Shown piece by piece: positions 1 to 6,183 of a DNA stretch of 6,183 bases. Every line of letters begins with the position of its first letter. Within the stretch, counting starts at the first letter, position 1. This DNA comes from Clostridiales bacterium UBA735 (GTDB lineage: Bacteria > Bacillota > Clostridia > Oscillospirales > Oscillospiraceae). Position numbers and translations under genes: made by a program. The DNA lies in contig DBLB01000036.1 in NCBI GenBank assembly GCA_002298695.1, forward strand, positions 1-6,183, in the 5' to 3' direction. A model generated the notes under the pieces. That model did no database searches, was not told the origin of the DNA, and saw nothing but the letters and a program-made list of their open reading frames with translations.

Positions 1-375
1 GGTGACGATCTGCGTGCGGGTATAGCTGTCCGGCAGAGACGGCGTCGGGATGAGGCGCAGCGGCTGGATGGTCTGACGGTCGGCAAACACCTGCGCGCCG
101 CGCACCTCGATACGGCCGTAGCCGGTAAATTCCGCTGCAATGTCCACCACGGCAAACGGCTGCTCGCCGCCGGCCGCTTCCTGCTGGCTGTCGGCAAAAT
201 CCGGCGTCTCGACGGAGATGGGTTCGGTCATCCCGTCGTAGTTGCTCAGCCGGAACGCCAGCAGCTCCGGCGGGCCGTCCGCCCGACGCCGCGTCAGCGT
301 GACGCCTGCCCCCTGCAGCGGGATCCGGGCATCGGAAGTATAGATCTGAACCACAATGCTTCCATGGCTTGCCAA
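1..375 (-). CDS. Partial N-terminal beta-sandwich (carboxypeptidase-regulatory-like) domain protein, possibly spore cortex-lytic type
   Basis: This is the 5' part (125 codons, no stop) of a minus-strand gene that leaves the window at base 1. I place the start at TTG (375-373), because AGGGAGG (390-384) sits 8 bases upstream of it. An in-frame ATG at 396-394 lies upstream of that ribosome binding site and is less likely. The protein opens with alternating strands (GSIVVQIYTSDARIPLQGAGVTLTR is the pattern, residues about 5-28). It later has a GYGRIEVRGAQVF segment (about 88-100) and ends a repeat unit with LRLIPTP. This is the look of carboxypeptidase-regulatory-like domains, where a pre-albumin-like fold ends in a 'vtLiP' strand. 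From memory, such domains open proteins annotated as spore cortex-lytic or peptidoglycan-binding in Ruminococcaceae. No signal peptide is visible. Catalytic or peptidoglycan-binding domains would lie outside the window, so the function is inference. Confidence 0.6.
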   Translation of the reverse strand, partial: MASHGSIVVQIYTSDARIPLQGAGVTLTRRRADGPPELLAFRLSNYDGMTEPISVETPDFADSQQEAAGGEQPFAVVDIAAEFTGYGRIEVRGAQVFADRQTIQPLRLIPTPSLPDSYTRTQIVT

Positions 376-417
376 TGCGCATTCCTCCCTTTGCATCAGG
401 ATATGCAGTCGGCCGCC

Positions 418-442
418 GGAATATGCGGAATATCCGTATTCC
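418..442. repeat. Inverted repeat (hairpin 1) in divergent intergenic region
   Basis: GGAATA (418-423) pairs with TATTCC (437-442), and CGGA (426-429) pairs with TCCG (433-436). A TG bulge lies at 424-425 and the loop is ATA. The 10-bp stem lies between the divergent starts at 375 and 595 and upstream of the 595 gene's promoter. It could be a regulator site or a structure in the minus-strand leader. There is no T-tract on either side, so it is unlikely to be a terminator. Confidence 0.45.
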
Positions 443-443
443 A

Positions 444-482
444 CCCGCTTTTCTTGTTTCTGAAAAGCGGGGAAGTTTTTTT
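444..482 (+). repeat. Perfect 10-bp inverted repeat followed by a T-tract (hairpin 2)
   Basis: CCCGCTTTTC (444-453) and GAAAAGCGGG (462-471) are perfect reverse complements separated by 8 bases. They are followed after GAAG by seven T (476-482). Read on the plus strand this resembles an intrinsic terminator, although the T-run starts 4 bases after the stem. No plus-strand gene precedes it in the window, because the gene to the left runs the other way. It may block stray rightward or antisense transcription, or it may be an operator. It begins one base after hairpin 1. Confidence 0.4.
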
Positions 483-527
483 AAGGCCACACTGCGCAAT
501 TCTGCGGCGTTTTTTTCGAAAACCCCT

Positions 528-555
528 TTGAAAACCGGAAAAAGTGTGATATGAT
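528..555 (+). promoter_or_regulatory. Sigma-A promoter for the DEAD-box helicase transcription unit
   Basis: The -35 box is TTGAAA (528-533) and the -10 box is TATGAT (550-555), with a 16-base spacer. A TG at 547-548 one base before the -10 makes it an extended -10 promoter. Transcription would start near 562, giving a leader of about 33 bases before the ATG at 595. It probably drives the helicase and the dprA-like gene behind it. Confidence 0.7.
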
Positions 556-594
556 TAAAAAAATTGCGATTTTTCAGAAGAAGGAACGATCAAA

Positions 595-1791
595 ATGGAA
601 CAGAATCTGACTTTTGCGGATCTCGGCCTGTCGCCGGAGATTCTGCGGGCATTGGAACAGAAGGGCTACGGCTATCCGACCAGAATTCAGGCGGAGGCCA
701 TCCCGCCGTTTATGCAGTGGAAGGACGTCATCGCCAAGGCGCCGACCGGCACGGGCAAGACGTTTGCCTTCGGCATCCCGATGATCGAGCACATCGACGC
801 GGACAGCGAAGACCTGCAGGGCCTGATCCTCGCGCCGACGCGCGAGCTGGCCATCCAGATCGGCGACGAGCTGCGCGGTTTGCTGACGTTCTGTCAGAAG
901 ATCCGCGTGGCTGTGGTCTACGGCGGCGCAAAGATCGAGGGACAGATCAAGCAGCTGGAGAAGCACCCGCAGATCGTCGTGGCGACGCCGGGGCGGCTGA
1001 TGGACCATTATAAGCGCAGAACGCTGCGTCTCGACAAGGTGCAGACTGTCGTGCTCGACGAAGCCGACCGGATGCTCGACATGGGCTTCTTCGACGATGT
1101 GACGCACATCATTGAAAAAGTCAAAAACCGCCGCAACCTCGGCCTGTTTTCTGCGACGATCTCGCAGGAGGTCATGACGGTCTCCTGGATGTACCAGCGC
1201 GACGAGGTGGAGATCACGGTGCAGCCCGATGCGGAAAACCGCCCGGACATCACGCAGTATTCCATCACCTGCCCGCCGCTTGAAAAGATCGACACGGCGA
1301 TGAAGCTGCTGCGCACGATGGGCTTCGAGCGGACGATCATCTTCTGCAACACGAAGGTCATGTGCCAGCGCCTGTGCGACGATTTCCGCCGCGCGGGCAT
1401 CGACGCCGACTGCATCCACGGAGACATCCCGCAGCAGAAACGTGAAAAAACGATGCGTACATTCAAGGACGGGAAGCTGCCGATCCTGATCGCGACGGAC
1501 GTCGCCTCGCGCGGCATCGACGTCGACGACGTCGACTGCGTACTGAACTATGATATTCCCGAGGAAAACGAATATTACGTCCATCGCATCGGCCGCACGG
1601 GCCGCGCCAAGCGCAAAGGCGTCGCCATCTCGATCATCGGAACGCTGCCGGAGCAGGCAAAGCTCGATGAGATCGCGAAGTATTCGCACTATCAGGTGCA
1701 GCCTGTCAGATTCCTGGAGGACGGCACGCTGGTCGAGGCGGAGCGGAAAAAGCCGCAGGTGCAGACGTCCCGCCGCCGGTTCCGCCGTTGA
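595..1791 (+). CDS. DEAD-box ATP-dependent RNA helicase
   Basis: An ATP-dependent RNA helicase of the DEAD-box family, acting in the cytoplasm to unwind or remodel RNA, typically in ribosome assembly, mRNA decay or cold adaptation. All core motifs are present in its 398 residues: upstream F7 and Q motif (Y25-Q32), motif I APTGTGKT (49-56), Ia PTRELA (81-86), GG (110-111), Ib TPGR (131-134), II DEAD (155-158), III SAT (186-188), IV IIFCN (248-252), V TDVASRGID (301-309) and VI HRIGRTGR (330-337). Both RecA-like domains are complete. After about residue 375 only a short basic tail remains (KK, RRRFRR), with no folded C-terminal RNA-binding domain such as those of DbpA or the longer CshA proteins. 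The ATG follows AAGGA (581-585) at 9 bases. The next gene starts 17 bases after the stop, so the two are probably co-transcribed. The exact subfamily is unclear, so I give no symbol. The long open frame antisense to it is a shadow. Confidence 0.96.
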   Translation: MEQNLTFADLGLSPEILRALEQKGYGYPTRIQAEAIPPFMQWKDVIAKAPTGTGKTFAFGIPMIEHIDADSEDLQGLILAPTRELAIQIGDELRGLLTFCQKIRVAVVYGGAKIEGQIKQLEKHPQIVVATPGRLMDHYKRRTLRLDKVQTVVLDEADRMLDMGFFDDVTHIIEKVKNRRNLGLFSATISQEVMTVSWMYQRDEVEITVQPDAENRPDITQYSITCPPLEKIDTAMKLLRTMGFERTIIFCNTKVMCQRLCDDFRRAGIDADCIHGDIPQQKREKTMRTFKDGKLPILIATDVASRGIDVDDVDCVLNYDIPEENEYYVHRIGRTGRAKRKGVAISIIGTLPEQAKLDEIAKYSHYQVQPVRFLEDGTLVEAERKKPQVQTSRRRFRR

Positions 1792-1808
1792 GAGCGGCGG
1801 AGGAAGGG

Positions 1809-2678
1809 ATGCTGCTGCTGTGCAGCACCCTGGGCGACGAGGCCTGCCGGCCGCTGAGCTACGCGCACTTCCGTGCGCTTTCCAGGCGTGTCCGTGCGCT
1901 TGGCAGCGGCGGGGCGGATCTACAGAAGGAACTGACGGAGGACGACTTGCGCCGTCTCGGCTGCTCGGCGGAAGAGGCCGCGCACATCAACGCGCTGCTT
2001 TCGCGCGGTGCACAGCTGGCGTCCTATCTGGCCGACGGCGAGCGGCAGGGTGTTTTCCCGCTCACGCGCATCAGCGCCGACTATCCTGCCGCGCTTCGGG
2101 AACGGCTGGGCGACCGCTGCCCGCCGGTCCTCTGGACGAAGGGCGAACGTGCGCTGCTGACGCGTCCGTGCGTCAGCGTGGTCGGTTCCCGGCAGCCAAC
2201 TGCGAAAAGCCTGCGCTTTGCGCAGCGCTGCGGCGCGCTGGCCGCGCGGGAGAACGTCGTCCTCTGCACCGGCGGCGCGTCCGGCGTGGACGCCGCGGCG
2301 GAGGATGCCTGCCTGTCCGCCGGCGGCTGCGCCATCGTGTTTCCGGCGGGGTGTCTGACCGATTGCCCGTCCGACAAGCGGGTGCTGTTCCTCGCGGAAA
2401 CGGGCTATGACATCCCGTTTTCCCCGCATCGCGCACTCTCCCGCAATCGGCTGATCCACGCGATGGGCCGTGCCGTGTTTGCCGCGCAGCCGCGGCTCGG
2501 CACCGGCGGCACCTGGCGCGGCTGCGAAGAAAATCTGCGCCGTCAGATCTCGCCTGTGTTCGTATTCGACGATTGCAGCGAGGCAGCTTCTGCGCTTGCA
2601 GGCCGCGGCGCGACGCTGATCGGGCTGCCGGAGCAGCTCTTTCCGCCCGAGACGCAGCTGCGCCTGTCCGGCGTCTGA
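1809..2678 (+). CDS. dprA: DprA/Smf-like DNA-processing protein (divergent)
   Basis: A protein of the DprA/Smf family. Characterised members bind single-stranded DNA through a Rossmann-like fold and load RecA during uptake of transforming DNA. Visible landmarks in 289 residues are VGSR (125-128), GGASGVD (155-161, equivalent to the family's SGxARGID), FPAG (178-181) and SRNRLIHAMG (211-220, the family's FPxRNRII motif). A helical N-terminal stretch (about 40-75) resembles the usual SAM/HhH-like region. It departs from the canon after the RNR motif. GTGGTWRGCEEN (231-242) stands where SGsLiTA is expected, and the C-terminal winged helix is replaced by a short tail. I start at ATG 1809, preceded by GGAGGA (1799-1804). 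A TTG at 1788 overlapping the helicase stop would add 7 residues but has no ribosome binding site. The 3' end overlaps the convergent ttcA-like gene. Family assignment is fairly sure; a role in competence is not shown. Confidence 0.85.
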   Translation: MLLLCSTLGDEACRPLSYAHFRALSRRVRALGSGGADLQKELTEDDLRRLGCSAEEAAHINALLSRGAQLASYLADGERQGVFPLTRISADYPAALRERLGDRCPPVLWTKGERALLTRPCVSVVGSRQPTAKSLRFAQRCGALAARENVVLCTGGASGVDAAAEDACLSAGGCAIVFPAGCLTDCPSDKRVLFLAETGYDIPFSPHRALSRNRLIHAMGRAVFAAQPRLGTGGTWRGCEENLRRQISPVFVFDDCSEAASALAGRGATLIGLPEQLFPPETQLRLSGV

Positions 2679-3385
2679 ACGGCCCACTGCGGCAGCGGCA
2701 GGCGCTGCATCGCGCCGAAAATCTTGCTTTTCAGATCCGGATACTGCGTCTGGAGCGCTGTGATCAGCTCCTTGACCTCCTGGCGCTTGGTATGCTTGTC
2801 CGCCGGACAGGTGTTGTGGACGACCGGCAGGTTTTTCCGCGCGGCGAAGCCCTCTACGGCCCGTTCGCCGATATAGAGCATGGGGCGGATCTGTGTGATG
2901 CCGGTGCGGCTGAGGTATGTCACGGGCTCAAAACACGAGATACGCCCCTCGTACAGCAGACTCATCAGAAAGGTCTCCACCGCATCGTCGTAGTGGTGCC
3001 CCAATGCAATTTTATTGTATCCCTGCTCCTGCAGCATGTCATTCAGTGCGCCGCGGCGCATTTTGGCACACATGGAGCAGGGATTTTTCTCTTTGCGGTA
3101 ATCAAAGATGATCGGCCCGATCTCCGTTTTTTTGACGCTGTACGGCACGCCGAGCTCTTTGCAGAGCGCTGCGACCGGCGCAAAGTCCATGCCGCCGAGA
3201 CCCATATCCACCGACATGGCCGCCAGCTCAAACGGCGCCGGATAATAGCGCCGCAGCTCCGCCAGCAGTACCAGCAGCGTCAGCGAGTCCTTGCCGCCGG
3301 AAACGCCGACCGCGATCCGGTCGCCCGGAGCGATCATCTGATAATCCTCGATGCAGCGCCGCATCATTCCCATCATTTTCTGCAT
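2543..3385 (-). CDS. ttcA: TtcA-like tRNA 2-thiocytidine(32) synthetase, PP-loop ATPase
   Basis: A PP-loop ATPase of the TtcA/TtuA family. TtcA adenylates cytidine 32 of certain tRNAs and replaces its oxygen with sulfur, using an iron-sulfur cluster held by three cysteines. In 280 residues I see the PP-loop SGGKDS (29-34), PCSMC (C103 and C106) followed by the family's RRG, LGHHYDDAVET (128-138), and a third cysteine in NTCPAD (C193). These are the expected cluster ligands. The start ATG (3385-3383) lies 7 bases after a perfect AGGAGG (3398-3393). An in-frame ATG at 3415 is upstream of that site and is rejected. Family similarity ends at about residue 234 (AMQRLPLPQW). The last 46 codons run antisense through the end of dprA as low-complexity Ser/Ala/Pro sequence, so the stop has probably been lost. 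The exact tRNA substrate is inferred, and closely related PP-loop families exist. Confidence 0.87.
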   Translation of the reverse strand: MQKMMGMMRRCIEDYQMIAPGDRIAVGVSGGKDSLTLLVLLAELRRYYPAPFELAAMSVDMGLGGMDFAPVAALCKELGVPYSVKKTEIGPIIFDYRKEKNPCSMCAKMRRGALNDMLQEQGYNKIALGHHYDDAVETFLMSLLYEGRISCFEPVTYLSRTGITQIRPMLYIGERAVEGFAARKNLPVVHNTCPADKHTKRQEVKELITALQTQYPDLKSKIFGAMQRLPLPQWAVQTPDRRSCVSGGKSCSGSPISVAPRPASAEAASLQSSNTNTGEI

Positions 3386-3413
3386 CAGTTTTCCTCCTGA
3401 AAACGTAAATTTC

Positions 3414-3443
3414 ATTTTAAGTATTCACGCGCATTCTTTCGAA
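3414..3443 (-). promoter_or_regulatory. Weak candidate promoter for the ttcA-like gene
   Basis: On the minus strand TTCGAA (3443-3438) and TAAAAT (3419-3414) are 18 bases apart, just upstream of the start at 3385. The -10 box is good and the -35 box is poor. It is the best candidate I can see in this divergent region. Confidence 0.3.
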
Positions 3444-3498
3444 TTCACGAGATTTCGGAAGTTCTTCCTGCAATCCATAAAATCAGGCGAAAAAGTTG

Positions 3499-3527
3499 TT
3501 GACAGAACTTTTTCGGTGTGGTATAAA
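3499..3527 (+). promoter_or_regulatory. Strong sigma-A promoter for rplM-rpsI
   Basis: The -35 box is a perfect TTGACA (3499-3504) and the -10 box is TATAAA (3522-3527), with the ideal 17-base spacer. Transcription would begin near 3534, leaving a leader of about 95 bases before rplM. This strength fits a ribosomal-protein operon. It belongs to the Clostridia-type side of the window. Confidence 0.85.
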
Positions 3528-3533
3528 AGAGAA

Positions 3534-3627
3534 GCGCGTTTGCGAGTTCTATTGTATGCGCGCACATGGATTTTGTCAAATACTTGCTTGGAAAGCGCTG
3601 CTTTCCATCATAAATGGAGGAAATATC
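3534..3627 (+). promoter_or_regulatory. Structured rplM mRNA leader, candidate L13 autoregulatory leader with a Shine-Dalgarno-sequestering hairpin
   Basis: The 5' untranslated region can fold in two ways. Hairpin A pairs GGAAAGC (3590-3596) with GCTTTCC (3600-3606) across a GCT loop. Hairpin B pairs TTTCCAT (3602-3608) with ATGGAGG (3614-3620) across a CATAA loop, using two G-U pairs, and covers the whole GGAGG ribosome binding site. A and B share bases 3602-3606 and so exclude each other. Further upstream GCGCG (3534-3538) can pair with CGCGC (3559-3563). An L13 leader family is known from low-GC Gram-positive bacteria (Rfam L13_leader). Membership here is inference, but feedback control of translation is what this layout would allow. 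Confidence 0.55.
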
Positions 3628-4077
3628 ATGACCACTTTGGTGAAAAAAGAGGCCGTCCAGAGAAAATGGTACGTTCTCGACGCAGCCGGCAAGCCCATGG
3701 GCCGTGTCGCTGCGACCGCTGCGAAGCTCCTTCGCGGCAAGCATAAGGTTGACTTCACGCCGAACGTTGACTGCGGTGATTTCGTCATCATTGTCAACGC
3801 CGACAAGGCTGTCCTGACCGGCAAGAAGCTCGATCAGAAGCACTACTATCATCATACCGGCTGGATCGGCAACCTGAAGGACGTCAAGTACCGTACGCTG
3901 ATGCAGCAGCGTCCCGAGTTTGCCATGGAGCTGGCCGTCAAGGGCATGCTGCCGAAGAACAAGCTCGCCAAGGTGCAGCTTGGTCGTCTGCACGTCTTCG
4001 CCGGCGAAGAGCATCCGCACACCCCGCAGAAGCCGCAGGTCTTTGAGATCGCTCAGGTTTCTCAGCAGGCTAAGTGA
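3628..4077 (+). CDS. rplM: 50S ribosomal protein L13, apparent Clostridia/Bifidobacterium mosaic
   Basis: Large-subunit ribosomal protein L13 (uL13), an early-assembling 23S rRNA-binding protein, 149 residues as expected. The ATG follows GGAGG (3616-3620) at 7 bases, so in-frame sequence upstream is leader. Recognisable segments are [17 protein letters not shown] (12-28), LLRGKHK (34-40), [19 protein letters not shown] (49-67), HHTGWIG (75-81), [10 protein letters not shown] (102-111) and [10 protein letters not shown] (120-129). Up to about residue 110 the protein is of Firmicutes type, including HTGWIG and PEFAM where actinobacterial L13 has HSGRPGG. The C-terminus, [20 protein letters not shown] (130-149), matches my memory of Bifidobacterium L13 and not Firmicutes L13, which usually ends soon after an AQKP-like motif. 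The frame is intact through the switch. It is followed 20 bases later by rpsI. Confidence 0.95.
   Translation: MTTLVKKEAVQRKWYVLDAAGKPMGRVAATAAKLLRGKHKVDFTPNVDCGDFVIIVNADKAVLTGKKLDQKHYYHHTGWIGNLKDVKYRTLMQQRPEFAMELAVKGMLPKNKLAKVQLGRLHVFAGEEHPHTPQKPQVFEIAQVSQQAK
3940..4035. other. Likely genome junction (Clostridia-type to Bifidobacterium-type sequence) inside rplM
   Basis: Left of this interval every gene and leader element looks clostridial, and right of it everything looks bifidobacterial. The interval encodes L13 residues about 105-136, which contain stretches conserved between the two groups (KGMLPKN and EHPH-QKP). Such shared stretches are where assemblers, or homologous recombination, can switch templates. 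The exact base cannot be fixed by eye. The AKVQL segment already looks bifidobacterial, whereas [10 protein letters not shown] looks clostridial, so the most likely crossing is near 4009-4035. Confidence 0.6.
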
Positions 4078-4097
4078 ACCGAAGGGAGATAGAGAAC

Positions 4098-4589
4098 ATG
4101 GCTGAAAACACCAACAACTCCGCGGTTCAGGAAACCGAAGAGGAGCTCACCAGCTACACCACCGAAACCAACGCAGGCGCCGGCACCGGCACCTCCGCCA
4201 TCGAGCCGGGCTACGGCACCGGTCGTCGTAAGGAAGCCGTCGCCCGTGTGCGTCTGGTTCCCGGTTCCGGCAAGTGGACCATCAATGGCCGCACCCTGGA
4301 GGAGTACTTCCCCTCCAAGCTGCTGCAGCGTGAGGTCAACTCCCCGATCGTCCTGCTCAAGCTCGAAGGCAAGTTCGACGCCATCGTCCTCGTTGACGGC
4401 GGCGGCACCACCGGCCAGGCCGGCGCCATCCGTCTCGGCGTCGCCCGCGCTCTGAACGCCATCGACCGCGATGCCAACCGCGCCACCCTGAAGAAGGCTG
4501 GCTTCCTGACCCGCGACGCCCGCGTCGTGGAGCGCAAGAAGGCCGGTCTGCACAAGGCACGTCGTGCACCGCAGTTCTCCAAGCGTTGA
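4098..4589 (+). CDS. rpsI: 30S ribosomal protein S9, actinobacterial (Bifidobacterium-like) form with acidic N-terminal extension
   Basis: Small-subunit ribosomal protein S9 (uS9), 163 residues. The conserved fold begins at about residue 40 ([14 protein letters not shown]) and continues through [13 protein letters not shown] (62-74), [19 protein letters not shown] (101-119) and [18 protein letters not shown] (131-148). It ends in the basic tail QFSKR, whose last residues contact P-site tRNA in the family. The first 39 residues are an acidic, Thr/Glu/Gly-rich extension (EETEE-like, then [10 protein letters not shown]). Typical Firmicutes S9 (about 130 residues) lacks this; actinobacteria, and from memory Bifidobacterium in nearly this wording, have it. 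The ATG at 4098 follows AAGGGAG (4082-4088) at 9 bases. An earlier in-frame non-ATG start would add 8 residues without a ribosome binding site. All lysines are AAG codons, as in a highly expressed gene. It is co-transcribed with rplM. Confidence 0.96.
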   Translation: MAENTNNSAVQETEEELTSYTTETNAGAGTGTSAIEPGYGTGRRKEAVARVRLVPGSGKWTINGRTLEEYFPSKLLQREVNSPIVLLKLEGKFDAIVLVDGGGTTGQAGAIRLGVARALNAIDRDANRATLKKAGFLTRDARVVERKKAGLHKARRAPQFSKR

Positions 4590-4604
4590 TTTTCGCTTAC
4601 TGCA

Positions 4605-4641
4605 GGAACCCCCTCGAAGGTTCGTCCTTCGAGGGGGTTCC
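4605..4641. terminator. Long perfect hairpin after rpsI, likely terminator between convergent genes
   Basis: GGAACCCCCTCGAAGG (4605-4620) and CCTTCGAGGGGGTTCC (4626-4641) form a perfect 16-bp stem with a TTCGT loop, starting 15 bases after the rpsI stop. There is no run of T on either strand. This fits hairpin terminators of high-GC actinobacteria better than those of Firmicutes. It could serve both rpsI and the convergent glgX. Confidence 0.8.
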
Positions 4642-4647
4642 TCGTAT

Positions 4648-4668
4648 ATGCGGCGCGATTCGCCGCAT
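4648..4668. repeat. Second GC-rich hairpin between rpsI and glgX
   Basis: ATGCGGCG (4648-4655) is the exact reverse complement of CGCCGCAT (4661-4668), with a 5-base loop. It lies 49 bases beyond the glgX stop on the minus strand and just past the large rpsI terminator. It has no T-tract and may be an auxiliary terminator for glgX. Confidence 0.4.
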
Positions 4669-4716
4669 TGCGGCAGCCGCGCAGGCCGCACGGGGGAGCG
4701 CAGCGGCGGATGCCCG

Positions 4717-6183
<1,467 letters not shown>

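Noticed and set aside
392..420. Possible sporulation sigma (SigG-like) promoter for the minus-strand gene, GCATA and CATATCC spaced 16 bases
   Set aside because: The -10 match is incomplete and the start would fall only a few bases before the ribosome binding site. Too weak to list.
369..554. Short plus-strand open frame of 61 codons in the intergenic region
   Set aside because: It overlaps hairpins and the promoter, has no ribosome binding site, and has no family resemblance.
574..1689. Long minus-strand open frame (371 codons) opposite the helicase
   Set aside because: It is antisense to a helicase with every DEAD-box motif, and its translation is Asp/Arg/Val-rich with no recognisable motif. 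It is a shadow of GC-rich codons.
1920..2687. Minus-strand open frame opposite dprA, and a plus-strand frame opposite ttcA (2573-3400)
   Set aside because: Both are Arg/Ala-rich antisense translations of genes with clear family motifs, and neither has a convincing ribosome binding site.
3496..3627. N-terminal extension of L13 in frame upstream of ATG 3628
   Set aside because: It would begin inside the promoter, before the predicted transcription start, and the ATG at 3628 has an ideal GGAGG and matches the family start.

Overview
The window looks like two genomes joined inside one gene. Positions 1 to about 4000 read as a fairly GC-rich member of the Clostridia, most likely an Oscillospiraceae/Ruminococcaceae-type gut anaerobe. 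The evidence is a Firmicutes-type N-terminal two-thirds of ribosomal protein L13, strong AGGAGG-type ribosome binding sites, consensus sigma-A promoters, and a partial gene resembling the N-terminal domain of spore cortex-lytic-type proteins. From about 4000 to the end it reads as an actinobacterium, most likely Bifidobacterium. The evidence is a Bifidobacterium-like L13 C-terminus, an S9 with the actinobacterial acidic N-terminal extension, and an actinobacterial-looking glycogen debranching enzyme. I recognised these affinities from memory of the families, not from a search.

Layout. 1-375 (minus): 5' part of a secreted or spore-associated-looking beta-domain protein that continues off the left edge. 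376-594: divergent intergenic region with two adjacent hairpins and a good promoter for the plus strand. 595-1791 (plus): DEAD-box RNA helicase. 1809-2678 (plus): divergent DprA/Smf-like Rossmann protein, 17 bases downstream in the same transcription unit. 2543-3385 (minus): TtcA-like tRNA 2-thiocytidine synthetase, convergent with dprA and overlapping its 3' end by 136 bases. 3386-3627: divergent promoter region and a structured leader for rplM. 3628-4077: rplM (L13), a mosaic. 4098-4589: rpsI (S9). 4605-4641: strong hairpin, the likely terminator between convergent genes. 4717-6183 (minus): C-terminal part of GlgX, running off the right edge.

How the genes work together. The left part is mostly RNA and translation housekeeping: a helicase that remodels RNA, a tRNA thiolase, and the L13-S9 ribosomal protein operon. 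The dprA-like gene (single-stranded DNA handling in its family) rides with the helicase. The glgX gene belongs to glycogen/alpha-glucan breakdown and has no functional link to its neighbours beyond synteny in its own genome.

The most important observation is the apparent taxonomic switch within rplM. A metagenome assembly misjoin at a conserved ribosomal-protein stretch is the most economical explanation. I see no new defence, mobile or biosynthetic system here. The most interesting genuine biology is a pair of mutually exclusive hairpins in the rplM leader, one of which would bury the ribosome binding site.
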